Source of the DNA: Paracoccaceae bacterium
Lineage (GTDB): Bacteria > Pseudomonadota > Alphaproteobacteria > Rhodobacterales > Rhodobacteraceae
NCBI GenBank assembly: GCA_024742695.1
Contig: JANSXY010000018.1
Location: 1-64,000 of the forward strand
Reading direction: 5' to 3'
DNA: 64,000 nt
Position numbers and translations under genes: made by a program. The notes beneath the pieces are model-generated. The model was not told the DNA's origin and made no database searches. It saw only the letters and a list, made by a program, of their open reading frames with translations. Positions within the stretch are counted from its first letter, which is position 1. Every line of letters begins with the position of its first letter. Positions 1-8,602 of the stretch are shown one piece after another.

Positions 1-2
1 CC

Positions 3-3000
3 CACCGCGTCTCGGGCCTGCTGGGGAACCCCCGGTTTTGGGAGGGGCCCGGCGCCCCCCCCCCACACCCCTACCGGCCCCCCAGGCCCAACCCCTGGCG
101 CGCGCGGGGCCCCATGCCCCGCCCGCGGCGGGTGGCGATGGCGGCCGGGGTTCCGGTGATCCCGGCTTCCGAGGTGCTGGGCGAGGACATGGACGCGATC
201 CGGCAGGAGGCGGCCGGGATCGGCTATCCGCTGATGCTGAAGGCCAGTTGGGGCGGCGGCGGGCGCGGCATGCGGCCGATCCTGTCGGAGGACGAACTGG
301 AGGCGAAGGTGCGCGAGGGCCGGCGCGAGGCCGAAGCCGCCTTCGGCAACGGCGAGGGCTACCTCGAGAAGATGATCGAGCGGGCGCGGCATGTCGAGGT
401 GCAGATCCTCGGCGACACGCATGGCACGATCTACCACCTGTGGGAACGCGACTGCACGGTGCAGCGCCGCAACCAGAAGGTCGTCGAACGCGCGCCCGCC
501 CCCTACCTGACCGAGGTGCAGCGCGCCGAGGTCTGCGAACTGGCGCGGAAGATCTGCGCGCATGTGAACTACGAATGCGCCGGCACCGTCGAATTCCTTA
601 TGGATATGGACACCGGCGCCTTCTACTTCATCGAGGTCAATCCCCGCGTTCAGGTGGAACACACGGTGACCGAGGAGGTCACCGGCATCGACATCGTGCA
701 GGCGCAGATCCTGATCGCCGAGGGCAAGACGCTGGCCGAAGCGACCGGCGTGCCCAGCCAGGACGAGGTGCGGCTGAACGGCCACGCCCTGCAATGCCGG
801 GTGACGACCGAGGATCCGCTGAACAACTTCATCCCCGATTACGGCCGGATCACCGCCTATCGCTCGGCCACCGGCAACGGCATCCGTCTGGATGGCGGTA
901 CCGCCTATGCCGGCGGGGTCATCACCCGTTATTACGATTCGCTTCTGGTCAAGGTCACCGCCCATGCCCAGACGCCGGACAAGGCGATCGCGCGGATGGA
1001 CCGGGCGCTTCGGGAATTCCGCATTCGCGGGGTGGCGACGAACATCGAGTTCGTCATCAACCTGCTCAAACACCCGACGTTTCTGAACGACACCTACACC
1101 ACGAAGTTCATCGACACCACGCCGGCGCTGTTTTCGTTCCGCAAGCGCCGTGACCGGGCGACGAAGATCCTGACCTACATCGCCGACATCACGGTGAACG
1201 GCCACCCGGAAACCGCCGGGCGGCCGAAGCCGCCGGCCGAGGCGCGGCTGCCGCGCGCCCCTGCCCCGCGGGTCGATCCGGCGCCGGGCACCCGCACCCT
1301 GCTGGAGGAAAAGGGGCCGCAGGCGGTGGCGGACTGGATGGCCGCCCAGACCAGGCTGCTGATCACCGACACCACGATGCGCGACGGCCACCAGAGCCTT
1401 CTGGCCACCCGGATGCGCTCGATCGACATGATCGCGGTCGCCCCGGCCTATGCCGCGCATCTGCCCGATCTGTTCTCGGTCGAGTGCTGGGGCGGCGCCA
1501 CCTTCGACGTGGCCTATCGCTTCTTGCAGGAATGCCCCTGGCAAAGGCTGCGCGACCTGCGCGCGCGGATGCCCAACGTGATGACGCAGATGCTGCTGCG
1601 CGCCTCGAACGCCGTGGGCTACACCAACTATCCCGACAATGTCGTCGAAGGCTTCGTCCGGCAGGCGGCCGAGACCGGGGTGGACGTGTTCCGGGTGTTC
1701 GACAGCCTGAACTGGGTCGAGAACATGCGCGTCGCGATGGATGCGGTGATCGAGGCCGGCAAGGTCTGCGAGGGCACGATCTGCTACACCGGCGACCTTC
1801 TCGACCCCGACCGCGCGAAATACGACCTGGCCTACTACGTGCGGATGGGCAAGGAGTTGCGCGACGCGGGCGCCCATGTGCTGGGGCTGAAGGACATGGC
1901 CGGGCTTCTGAAACCCGCCGCGGCGCGGGTGCTGATCCGCGCGCTGAAGGACGAGGTCGGCCTGCCGATCCACTTCCACACCCACGACACCGGCGGCATC
2001 GCCGGCGCGACGATCCTGGCCGCCGCCGAGGCCGGGGTGGATGCCGTCGATGCCGCGATGGACGCGTTCTCGGGCGGCACCTCGCAGGCCTGCCTCGGCT
2101 CGATCGTCGAGGCGCTGAAGCACACCGAGCGCGACACCGGGCTCGACATCGCCGCGATCCGCGAGCTGTCGAACTACTGGGAAGCGGTGCGCCACCAGTA
2201 TGCCGCCTTCGAATCGGGGCTGGAGGCGCCGGCCTCGGAGGTCTGGCTGCACGAGATGCCGGGGGGCCAGTTCACCAACCTCAAGGCGCAGGCCCGGTCG
2301 CTGGGGCTGGAGGAGCGCTGGCACGAGGTCGCGCAGGCCTATGCCGACGCGAACCGGATGTTCGGCGATATCGTCAAGGTCACGCCGTCCTCGAAGGTGG
2401 TGGGCGACATGGCGCTGATGATGGTCGCGCAGGGCCTGACCCGCGCGCAGGTCGAGGATCCGAAGGTCGACGTGGCCTTCCCCGACTCGGTCGTCGACAT
2501 GCTCAGGGGCAACCTCGGCCAGCCCCACGGCGGCTGGCCCGAGCCGATCCTGAAGAAGGTGCTGAAGGATGAGGCGCCGCTGACCGACCGGCCCGGCAAA
2601 CGCCTGCCGCCGGTCGATCTGGAGGAGACGCGCGAGAAGCTGATCGAAGACCTCGAAGGGTTCCGGGTCGATGGCGAGGATCTGATGGGCTACCTGATGT
2701 ATCCCAAGGTGTTTCTCGACTACATGGGGCGGCACCGGATGTATGGCCCGGTCCGCACCCTGCCGACCCGCACCTTCTTCTACGGCATGCAGCCGGGCGA
2801 GGAGATCACGGCGGAAATCGACCCCGGCAAGATCCTCGAGATCCGGCTTCAGACCGTTGGCGAGACCAACGAGGACGGCGAGGTCAAGGTGTTCTTCGAA
2901 CTCAACGGCCAGCCCCGCGTGATCCGGGTGCCCGACCGGCTGGTGAAATCGCAGACCCGCGCGCGGCTGAAGGCCGAGGAGGGCAACGCGGCCCATATCG

Positions 3001-3203
3001 GCGCGCCGATGCCCGGCGCCGTCGCCTCCGTCGCGGTCAGCGCGGGTCAGAAGGTCAACGCCGGCGACCTGTTGCTGACCATCGAGGCGATGAAGATGGA
3101 AACCGGCATCCACGCCGAGCGCGGCGGCGTCGTGAAGGCGGTGCACGTGCAGGCCGGCAGCCAGATCGAGGCGAAGGATCTGCTGATCGAATACGAGGCC
3201 TGA
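3..3203 (+). CDS. pyc: pyruvate carboxylase (5' partial)
   Basis: ATP- and biotin-dependent carboxylation of pyruvate to oxaloacetate (anaplerosis, cytosol). Domain order is visible. The biotin carboxylase part has the ATP-grasp glycine loop KASWGGGGRGM (about bases 240-270) and EVNPRVQVEHT. The carboxyltransferase part starts near LLITDTTMRDGHQS (about base 1356). The C-terminal biotinyl domain has EAMKMETG, with the biotin-accepting Lys codon at 3093-3095. Family proteins are about 1,150 residues. Here the frame is open to the left edge, so the true start lies outside the window; the first ATG at 114 falls inside the biotin carboxylase domain. Codons before 120 still follow the family pattern (GLLGNPRF for the usual GLLSENPRF) but are GC-distorted, as at a poor-quality contig end. 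The family call is certain; residues before base 120 are not trustworthy. Confidence 0.96.
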   Translation, partial: HRVSGLLGNPRFWEGPGAPPPHPYRPPRPNPWRARGPMPRPRRVAMAAGVPVIPASEVLGEDMDAIRQEAAGIGYPLMLKASWGGGGRGMRPILSEDELEAKVREGRREAEAAFGNGEGYLEKMIERARHVEVQILGDTHGTIYHLWERDCTVQRRNQKVVERAPAPYLTEVQRAEVCELARKICAHVNYECAGTVEFLMDMDTGAFYFIEVNPRVQVEHTVTEEVTGIDIVQAQILIAEGKTLAEATGVPSQDEVRLNGHALQCRVTTEDPLNNFIPDYGRITAYRSATGNGIRLDGGTAYAGGVITRYYDSLLVKVTAHAQTPDKAIARMDRALREFRIRGVATNIEFVINLLKHPTFLNDTYTTKFIDTTPALFSFRKRRDRATKILTYIADITVNGHPETAGRPKPPAEARLPRAPAPRVDPAPGTRTLLEEKGPQAVADWMAAQTRLLITDTTMRDGHQSLLATRMRSIDMIAVAPAYAAHLPDLFSVECWGGATFDVAYRFLQECPWQRLRDLRARMPNVMTQMLLRASNAVGYTNYPDNVVEGFVRQAAETGVDVFRVFDSLNWVENMRVAMDAVIEAGKVCEGTICYTGDLLDPDRAKYDLAYYVRMGKELRDAGAHVLGLKDMAGLLKPAAARVLIRALKDEVGLPIHFHTHDTGGIAGATILAAAEAGVDAVDAAMDAFSGGTSQACLGSIVEALKHTERDTGLDIAAIRELSNYWEAVRHQYAAFESGLEAPASEVWLHEMPGGQFTNLKAQARSLGLEERWHEVAQAYADANRMFGDIVKVTPSSKVVGDMALMMVAQGLTRAQVEDPKVDVAFPDSVVDMLRGNLGQPHGGWPEPILKKVLKDEAPLTDRPGKRLPPVDLEETREKLIEDLEGFRVDGEDLMGYLMYPKVFLDYMGRHRMYGPVRTLPTRTFFYGMQPGEEITAEIDPGKILEIRLQTVGETNEDGEVKVFFELNGQPRVIRVPDRLVKSQTRARLKAEEGNAAHIGAPMPGAVASVAVSAGQKVNAGDLLLTIEAMKMETGIHAERGGVVKAVHVQAGSQIEAKDLLIEYEA

Positions 3204-3258
3204 GACACGGGACTGGCGGCGGCGGCGCGGCCCAGATAGACTTCGGCAGAGGTGTGAG

Positions 3259-3657
3259 ATGATCGTTCCGGTTACGTCCTTTTACGCCGCCGCGGCGGCC
3301 TTTCTGCTGATCCCTTTGTCGCTTTGGGTGATCTTCGCGCGTCAGGACCTGGGCGTCGCCTGGGGCGACGGCGCCGAGGCTGACGGCCGGCTGATGCGCT
3401 TGCGCCGCGCGCATGGCAACTTCATCGAATACGTGCCGATGGCGCTGATCGTGCTCATGCTGGCCGAGATCCAGGGCGCGCCGTCCTGGGCGCTGCACGT
3501 CGCGGGCAATAGCCTGCTGTCCGGGCGCGTGGTTCATGCCGCCGGCCTGATCCGCTTCCCGGCGGACCTGCGGTTCCGCGTCGTCGGCATGGTCCTGACC
3601 TTCACCGCGCTGGGCGCCGGCACCCTGGCCGCGTTGTGGGCGACCTTCGCGGGCTGA
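3259..3657 (+). CDS. MAPEG-family membrane protein
   Basis: A small integral membrane protein of 132 residues, the usual MAPEG length. It has an N-terminal hydrophobic helix (about residues 5-27), the signature RRAHGNFIEYVPMAL (about residues 49-63) with the conserved His-Gly-Asn and Glu, and two further hydrophobic segments ending in a C-terminal helix. Eukaryotic MAPEG members are glutathione-dependent transferases or peroxidases of eicosanoid and detoxification metabolism. The bacterial substrate is unknown, so only the family is assigned. It starts 55 bases after pyc and probably has its own promoter. No functional link to pyc is evident. Confidence 0.85.
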   Translation: MIVPVTSFYAAAAAFLLIPLSLWVIFARQDLGVAWGDGAEADGRLMRLRRAHGNFIEYVPMALIVLMLAEIQGAPSWALHVAGNSLLSGRVVHAAGLIRFPADLRFRVVGMVLTFTALGAGTLAALWATFAG

Positions 3658-3788
3658 ACCTGTCGCGGCGGGGGCCGGCGTGGCCGCCCGGTGCCGGCCC
3701 CGATCCCGGCACCGACCGAGGCAGCGACCGCGCGCGCCCGAATGCCGGGCGGCGTGGCGAGAATCCCGCCCCGGCGGCAAACTTTCCC

Positions 3789-3816
3789 CTTGCGGTCGCG
3801 GGCGAGAGTTTATATC
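3789..3816 (+). promoter_or_regulatory. probable sigma-70 promoter of tRNA-Gly
   Basis: CTTGCG at 3789-3794 and TATATC at 3811-3816 are separated by 16 bases. Transcription would begin about 10-13 bases before the mature tRNA 5' end at 3836. The A+T-rich patch stands out from its GC-rich surroundings. The -35 element is a weak match, so this is tentative. Confidence 0.45.
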
Positions 3817-3835
3817 TCACCGCTCACTCAAGGAC

Positions 3836-3910
3836 GCGGGTGTAGCTCAGGGGTAGAGCACAACCTTGCCAAGGTTGGGGTCGTGGGTTCGAATCCCATC
3901 GCCCGCTCCA
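3836..3910 (+). tRNA. tRNA-Gly (anticodon GCC)
   Basis: The cloverleaf can be drawn by eye. The acceptor stem GCGGGTG (3836-3842) pairs with CGCCCGC (3900-3906), with one U-G pair. The D arm is GCTC-AGGGGTA-GAGC, and the anticodon arm is CAACC-TTGCCAA-GGTTG with anticodon GCC. The T arm has loop TTCGAAT. The discriminator base is T and CCA (3908-3910) is genome-encoded. It decodes GGC and GGT glycine codons. It stands alone between a probable promoter and a strong terminator. Confidence 0.97.
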
Positions 3911-3918
3911 TTGAAAAC

Positions 3919-3947
3919 CGCCGGTGCCGCAGGGCGCCGGCGTTTTT
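3919..3947 (+). terminator. Rho-independent terminator after tRNA-Gly
   Basis: A ten-pair stem (3919-3928 with 3933-3942, including one G-U pair) with a GCAG loop is followed directly by TTTTT (3943-3947). It lies 9 bases after the CCA end, so it ends the single-gene tRNA transcript before hisB. Confidence 0.9.
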
Positions 3948-4023
3948 CGTTGCCGCCGCGCCGCCCCTTCCCCCGCGCCCCGCGCCCGCCTATAAGGCCG
4001 CGTGCCAGACCAAGGAGGCCGCG

Positions 4024-4611
4024 ATGCGCCGCGCCACGCTCAGCCGCAAGACCGCCGAGACCGATGTCTCGGTCACGGTCGATCTCGACGGGACCGGACG
4101 CTACCGGAACGCCACCGGCATCGGTTTTTTCGACCACATGCTCGACCAGCTGGCGCGGCATTCGCTGATCGACATCGAGATCACGGCGCAGGGCGACCTG
4201 CATATCGACGATCACCACAGCGTCGAGGACGTGGGCATCACGCTGGGCAAGGCGCTGGCCGAGGCGCTGGGCGACAAGCGCGGCATCCGCCGCTACGGCG
4301 CGGCGCATCTTGCGATGGACGACGCGCTGCTGCGCGCCGCGCTCGACCTTTCGGGCCGGCCCTACCTGGTCTGGAACGTCGAGTTTCCGACCGCGAAGAT
4401 CGGGACGTTCGATACCGAACTGGTGCGCGAATTCTTCCAGGCGCTGGCGACGAACGGCGGCATCACGCTGCACGTGGACGCGCTGCACGGGATCAACAGC
4501 CACCACATCGCCGAGGCCGCGTTCAAGGCGGTGGCGCGGGCGCTGCGCGAGGCGGTGGAACCCGACCCGCGGCTGGGCGATGCCCTGCCCTCGACCAAGG
4601 GTGCGCTGTGA
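4024..4611 (+). CDS. hisB: imidazoleglycerol-phosphate dehydratase
   Basis: Converts imidazole glycerol phosphate to imidazole acetol phosphate (histidine pathway, Mn-dependent, cytosolic 24-mer). At 195 residues it is the monofunctional form without the phosphatase domain fused in enteric bacteria. Metal-binding signatures are present: [15 protein letters not shown] (about residues 33-47), [10 protein letters not shown] (about 60-69) and [13 protein letters not shown] near the C-terminus. The start ATG follows a near-perfect ribosome binding site, AAGGAGG at 4011-4017, so upstream in-frame sequence running through the tRNA is not coding. hisH follows after 7 bases, so the two are very likely cotranscribed. 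Confidence 0.97.
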   Translation: MRRATLSRKTAETDVSVTVDLDGTGRYRNATGIGFFDHMLDQLARHSLIDIEITAQGDLHIDDHHSVEDVGITLGKALAEALGDKRGIRRYGAAHLAMDDALLRAALDLSGRPYLVWNVEFPTAKIGTFDTELVREFFQALATNGGITLHVDALHGINSHHIAEAAFKAVARALREAVEPDPRLGDALPSTKGAL

Positions 4612-4618
4612 GGCGCAG

Positions 4619-5257
4619 ATGCTGACCGCGATCGTCGACTACGAATCGGGCAACCTGCACTCGGCCGAGAAGGCGTTCCAGCGGATGGCGGCCGAGACCG
4701 GCGCCGGCGAGGTGATCGTCACCGCCCGGCCCGAGGCGGTGGCCCGCGCCGACCGGATCGTGCTGCCCGGCGACGGCGCCTTCCCGGCCTGCCGGGCCGC
4801 GCTGGAGGCGATCGACGGGCTGCACGCGGCGATCGACGAGGCGGTGACGGCGCGCGGCCGGCCGTTCCTGGGCATCTGCATCGGCATGCAGATGCTGGCC
4901 GACCGCGGGCTGGAATACCGCCCCACCCCCGGCTTCGGCTGGATCGGCGGCGAGGTGGCGCGGATCGCCCCCGCGGACCCCGCGCTGAAGGTGCCGCACA
5001 TGGGCTGGAACGACCTGGTGATCGACCGGCCGCACCCGGTGCTCGACGGCATCGCGACCGGCGACCACGCCTATTTCGTCCACTCCTACCAGTTTCGGGT
5101 GGCGGACCCGGCGGACCTTGTCGCGCATGTCGACTACGGTGGCCCGGTGACCGCGATCGTCGGCCGCGACAACGTGATCGGCACCCAGTTCCACCCGGAA
5201 AAAAGCAGCCGGTCCGGTTTGCGGCTGATCGCCAATTTCCTGGCCTGGCGGCCATGA
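4619..5257 (+). CDS. hisH: imidazole glycerol phosphate synthase, glutaminase subunit
   Basis: Class I glutamine amidotransferase that hydrolyses glutamine and channels ammonia to HisF, giving imidazole glycerol phosphate and AICAR. The nucleophile elbow GICIGMQ carries Cys87. The remaining catalytic pair is in QFHPEKS (His192, Glu194), so the triad is complete. Its 212 residues match the family. The stop overlaps the next start (ATGA at 5254), which implies translational coupling to the PP-loop protein. Its partner hisF lies 2 kb downstream in a second his block. Confidence 0.97.
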   Translation: MLTAIVDYESGNLHSAEKAFQRMAAETGAGEVIVTARPEAVARADRIVLPGDGAFPACRAALEAIDGLHAAIDEAVTARGRPFLGICIGMQMLADRGLEYRPTPGFGWIGGEVARIAPADPALKVPHMGWNDLVIDRPHPVLDGIATGDHAYFVHSYQFRVADPADLVAHVDYGGPVTAIVGRDNVIGTQFHPEKSSRSGLRLIANFLAWRP

Positions 5258-5922
5258 CCCCGCCGAAGGCGGTGCTGTCCTGGTCCTCGGGCAAGGATTG
5301 CGCCTTCGCGCTGATCGAGGCGCGGCGCCTGGGGCTGGCCGATGTGGTCGCGGTGCTGACGACCACGAACGCGGCGGCGGATCGCGTCGCGATGCACGGC
5401 ACCCGCAACGCGCTTCTGGCCCGGCAGGTCGCCGCGCTCGGTCTGCCGCTGATCGAGGTGCCGCTGCCCTGGCCCTGTTCGAATGCCGACTACGCCGCCC
5501 GGATGACCGAGGCGATGGCGCGGGTGCGCGCCACCGGCGCGACGGACATGGTGTTCGGCGACCTGTTCCTCGAGGATCTGCGCGCCTGGCGCGAGGCGCA
5601 GCTCGCGCCCCTGGGCATCGGCGGGATCTTTCCTATCTGGGGCCGGCCCACGGATGCGCTGGCGCGCGAGATGATCGCCGCGGGGATCGAGGCGCGGCTG
5701 GTCACGGTCGACCCCGCCCAGCTCGATCCGGCCTTCTGCGGCCGGGCCTTCGACACGCGGTTGCTGGCCGACCTGCCCGCCACGGTTGACCCCTGCGGCG
5801 AGAACGGCGAGTTTCACACCGCCGTCACCGCCGGGCCGATGTTCGCCGCGCCGATCCCGGTCGAGGTCGGCGAGACGGTCACCCGCGACGGGTTCGCCTA
5901 TACCGATCTCGTGCCGCTCTGA
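5254..5922 (+). CDS. Dph6-like PP-loop ATPase (diphthine-ammonia-ligase-like)
   Basis: Adenine-nucleotide alpha-hydrolase fold of the DUF71 / Dph6 type. The PP-loop SWSSGKDC is at residues 9-16, and the family motif PCGENGEFHT lies near the C-terminus. Eukaryotic and archaeal Dph6 amidates diphthine on elongation factor 2. Bacteria lack diphthamide, so the bacterial substrate is unknown and probably another carboxylate that is adenylated and aminated. It is coupled to hisH by a 4-base overlap. The gene ends 4 bases from the convergent DUF2147 gene. Confidence 0.85.
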   Translation: MTPPKAVLSWSSGKDCAFALIEARRLGLADVVAVLTTTNAAADRVAMHGTRNALLARQVAALGLPLIEVPLPWPCSNADYAARMTEAMARVRATGATDMVFGDLFLEDLRAWREAQLAPLGIGGIFPIWGRPTDALAREMIAAGIEARLVTVDPAQLDPAFCGRAFDTRLLADLPATVDPCGENGEFHTAVTAGPMFAAPIPVEVGETVTRDGFAYTDLVPL

Positions 5923-5926
5923 CCGT

Positions 5927-6337
5927 TCAGTCGACCCGCACCCAGACCCCGGCATCGCGGCAGAAGCCCAGGACGCAGCCACGCACCGCCAACCCCGCCT
6001 CCGTCAGCCTCAGCCGCAGCCCGTAGGTCTTGTCCTCGTCGGGCGCCCAGATCTGCCCGCCCGAGTAGCGGCCATCGCCGTCGGCGCGCATGTCACGGAT
6101 CATCAGCTTGCCCAGGTGCGCGTAGTCCCGGCCAACCTCGCCGGCGCCATTCACGGCCTTGACGATGGTACCACAGAACCGGGCGCCGCAGGGCGCCATC
6201 TCGACATGCAGGAACCCGCCCTCCTCGCCCGGCGTCGTCTGCCATGTCCCGATGATCGGATCCGCCGCCGCCCCGGCCGGGGCCAGCGCCAGCACAAGCG
6301 CGCCGGCCGTGGCCAGCGCCGTCAGTCTCGGTCGCAT
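5927..6337 (-). CDS. DUF2147-family exported protein
   Basis: A small secreted protein of 136 residues with a signal peptide (positive start MRPRL, Ala/Leu-rich core, likely cleavage after AGAAA) followed by IIGTWQT, the start of a DUF2147 beta-barrel-like domain. Cys pairs (ARFCGT and RGCVLGFC) could form disulfides in the periplasm. The molecular role of DUF2147 is unknown. I chose the ATG at 6337; a GTG directly before it (6340) is also in frame. It is the only minus-strand gene inside the his region and splits it into two transcription units. Confidence 0.82.
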   Translation of the reverse strand: MRPRLTALATAGALVLALAPAGAAADPIIGTWQTTPGEEGGFLHVEMAPCGARFCGTIVKAVNGAGEVGRDYAHLGKLMIRDMRADGDGRYSGGQIWAPDEDKTYGLRLRLTEAGLAVRGCVLGFCRDAGVWVRVD

Positions 6338-6491
6338 CACTCGTTCCTTCGGTCACTCGTTCCCAGCGCGTCCCCAGCGCATCGGGGCGGATGTTAAACC
6401 CGCCAACATCCGCCGGCAAGGGCAAGGCGCGTTGCATTCGCGACGGCCGCGTGGCAAGTGCCCGCCGTTCCCCGGACGAAGGCAGGCCCCG

Positions 6492-7211
6492 ATGATCCTC
6501 TACCCCGCGATCGACCTCAAGGACGGAAACTGCGTGCGGCTGCTGCGCGGCGACATGGACCGGGCCACGGTGTTCGGCGCGGACCCCGCCGCCCAGGCCG
6601 CCGCCTTCGCCGCCGAGGGCTGCGACTGGCTGCACCTCGTCGACCTGAACGGCGCCTTCGCCGGCCGGCCGGTGAACGCCGCGGCGGTCGAGGCGATCCT
6701 TGGCGCGGTCACGATCCCCTGCCAGCTCGGCGGCGGCATCCGCGACATGGCCACCATCGAGGGCTGGCTGGCGCGCGGGATCGCGCGGGTGATCCTCGGC
6801 ACCGTCGCGGTGGAGAACCCGGGCCTGGTGGACGACGCCGCCCGCGCCTTCCCCGGCCGGATCGCCGTCGGGATCGACGCGCGCAAGGGCCGCGTCGCCA
6901 CCCGCGGCTGGGCCGAAGAGACCGAGGTGACGGCAACCGACCTCGCCCGGCGCTTCGAGGATGCCGGCGTCGCCGCGATCATCTATACCGATATCGACCG
7001 CGACGGCGCGATGCAGGGGCCGAACGTGGCGGCGACCGCCGCGCTGGCCCGCGCCGTCAGCGTGCCGGTGATCGCCTCGGGCGGGGTCAGCCGGATCGCC
7101 GACCTGACCGCGCTGCGCGAGACCGGCGTCATCGCCGGCGCGATCTCGGGCCGCGCGCTCTACGACGGCGCGATCGATCTTGCCGAGGCGCTGGCGCTGC
7201 TGCGCGGCTGA
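6492..7211 (+). CDS. hisA: ProFAR isomerase
   Basis: 1-(5-phosphoribosyl)-5-[(5-phosphoribosylamino)methylideneamino]imidazole-4-carboxamide isomerase, an Amadori rearrangement in histidine synthesis on a (beta/alpha)8 barrel. The start [17 protein letters not shown] carries the catalytic Asp of strand 1. GGGIRD and [15 protein letters not shown] follow, and [11 protein letters not shown] carries the second catalytic Asp. [12 protein letters not shown] is the phosphate-binding loop. Its 239 residues are standard. It is preceded by a 154-base divergent region shared with the DUF2147 gene, so it probably begins its own operon. Confidence 0.97.
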   Translation: MILYPAIDLKDGNCVRLLRGDMDRATVFGADPAAQAAAFAAEGCDWLHLVDLNGAFAGRPVNAAAVEAILGAVTIPCQLGGGIRDMATIEGWLARGIARVILGTVAVENPGLVDDAARAFPGRIAVGIDARKGRVATRGWAEETEVTATDLARRFEDAGVAAIIYTDIDRDGAMQGPNVAATAALARAVSVPVIASGGVSRIADLTALRETGVIAGAISGRALYDGAIDLAEALALLRG

Positions 7212-7225
7212 TCCATTTTGGTCGC

Positions 7226-7279
7226 GAAATATCCTCGGGGGGCGCCGGCGGAGCCGGCCGGGGGGCAGACGGCCCCCCG
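7226..7279 (+). repeat. intergenic element with GC hairpin between hisA and hisF
   Basis: The 110-base gap holds GAAATATCCTCGGGGG, which I recall as a frequent intergenic word in Rhodobacterales genomes. A hairpin follows, CGGGGGGC (7259-7266) pairing with GCCCCCCG (7272-7279) around a 5-base loop. No T-run follows, so it is unlikely to be a simple terminator. It may be an extragenic repeat or an mRNA-stability element within the his operon. Confidence 0.5.
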
Positions 7280-7321
7280 CAGCGCCCTTGACGCTGATCC
7301 CGCCAAAGGGGATGAAGCGCC

Positions 7322-8083
7322 ATGCTCAAGACCCGCCTCATTCCCTGCCTCGACGTCGCCGACGGCCGCGTCGTCAAGGGCGTGAACTTCGTCGATCTCG
7401 TCGATGCCGGTGACCCGGTGGAGGCCGCCAAGGCCTATGACGCCGCCGGGGCCGACGAAATCTGCTTTCTCGACATCCACGCCACGCATGAAAACCGCGG
7501 CACGATGTACGACCTCGTCACCCGGACGGCGGAACAGTGCTACATCCCGCTCACCGTCGGCGGCGGCGTGCGCACGCCGCAGGATGTGCGCGCGCTTTTG
7601 CTGGCCGGGGCCGACAAGGTCAGCTTCAACTCCGCCGCGGTGGCCGACCCGGATGTGGTGGCGCGCGCCGCCGACCGCTTCGGCAGCCAGTGCATCGTCG
7701 TGGCGATCGACGCGAAGACCGTGGCGCCCGGACGATGGGAGATCTTCACCCATGGCGGCCGCCGGCCCACCGGCATCGACGCGCTGGCCTTCGCCCGCAC
7801 CGTCGCGGACAGGGGCGCCGGCGAGATCCTGCTGACCTCGATGGATCGCGACGGCACGCGGGCGGGGTTCAACCTGCCGCTGACCCGCGCCATCGCGGAT
7901 GCCGTCGAGATCCCGGTGATCGCCTCGGGCGGCGTCGGCACGCTCGATCATCTCGTCGAGGGGATCACCGAGGGCCACGCCAGCGCGGTGCTGGCCGCCT
8001 CGATCTTCCATTTCGGCGAATTCACCATTCACGAGGCCAAGGCGCACATGGCCGCCAAAGGCATCCCGATGAGGCTGACATGA
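7322..8083 (+). CDS. hisF: imidazole glycerol phosphate synthase, cyclase subunit
   Basis: Cyclase partner of HisH. It uses channelled ammonia to close the imidazole ring from PRFAR on a (beta/alpha)8 barrel. The start [19 protein letters not shown] carries the catalytic Asp of strand 1. LTVGGGVRT and [14 protein letters not shown] carry the second catalytic Asp and a phosphate site, and [10 protein letters not shown] the other phosphate site. Its 253 residues are standard. It starts 110 bases after hisA and its stop overlaps the hisE start (ATGA). Confidence 0.97.
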   Translation: MLKTRLIPCLDVADGRVVKGVNFVDLVDAGDPVEAAKAYDAAGADEICFLDIHATHENRGTMYDLVTRTAEQCYIPLTVGGGVRTPQDVRALLLAGADKVSFNSAAVADPDVVARAADRFGSQCIVVAIDAKTVAPGRWEIFTHGGRRPTGIDALAFARTVADRGAGEILLTSMDRDGTRAGFNLPLTRAIADAVEIPVIASGGVGTLDHLVEGITEGHASAVLAASIFHFGEFTIHEAKAHMAAKGIPMRLT

Positions 8084-8394
8084 CCCCGCTCGACCGCCTC
8101 GCCGCCACCATCGCCGCGCGCAAGACGGCCGACCCCGACACGTCCTGGACGGCGAAGCTGCTGGCCGGCGGACCGGAGAAATGCGCGCGTAAATTCGGCG
8201 AGGAGGCGCTGGAGGCCATCGTCGAGGCGGTCAGGGGCGACCGCGCGCGGCTGACCGCAGAGGCCGCGGACGTGCTCTATCACCTGCTGGTGATGCTCGC
8301 CGCGCGCGACGTGACGCTGGCCGATGTGCTGGCCGAACTCGAACGGCGGGAGGGCACCTCCGGCCTCGCCGAGAAGGCCGCGCGCGACGGCTGA
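8080..8394 (+). CDS. hisE: phosphoribosyl-ATP pyrophosphatase
   Basis: Hydrolyses phosphoribosyl-ATP to phosphoribosyl-AMP and pyrophosphate, the second step of histidine synthesis. It is an all-alpha MazG-like fold with the acidic metal-binding pattern [10 protein letters not shown] followed by [15 protein letters not shown]. At 104 residues it is the stand-alone form, so hisI must be elsewhere. It overlaps the hisF stop by 4 bases and ends the second his block, right before a cluster of dyad repeats. Confidence 0.95.
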   Translation: MTPLDRLAATIAARKTADPDTSWTAKLLAGGPEKCARKFGEEALEAIVEAVRGDRARLTAEAADVLYHLLVMLAARDVTLADVLAELERREGTSGLAEKAARDG

Positions 8395-8404
8395 GGCCGG
8401 GGAG

Positions 8405-8558
8405 GAAATCCTTCGTCCGAAGGATTTCCGGACCCGCCGGCAAGATCTTTCGCACGAAAGATCTTGCCGCTCCCGTCGCGATCCGTCCCGACGCCGAAAT
8501 CCTTTCGACGAAAGGATTTCGCGGGCTGCCGGCAAAATCCTTCGGACGAAGGATTTTG
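8405..8558. repeat. cluster of four perfect dyad repeats
   Basis: Four perfect inverted repeats lie in the 208-base space after hisE. The arms are 8405-8415 with 8418-8428, 8438-8452 with 8455-8469, 8495-8507 with 8509-8521, and 8533-8544 with 8547-8558. Stems are 11, 15, 13 and 12 base pairs with loops of only 1-2 bases. All share the half-site AAATCCTTCG or its variants AAATCCTTTCG and AAGATCTTTCG. They are variants of one family, like extragenic palindromes. In RNA they would form hairpins ending hisE transcription or protecting the 3' end. No coding frame is supported here. Confidence 0.85.
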
Positions 8559-8602
8559 TTGTCCCCGCCCGTTTCGTTGCCCCCGCCCGGAGGTTCCCAA
8601 GC

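Noticed and set aside
8405-8558. Possible CRISPR array after hisE
   Set aside because: The repeats are inverted within each unit, differ in length and sequence, and the spacers are short and irregular; there are no direct repeats of constant size and no cas genes.
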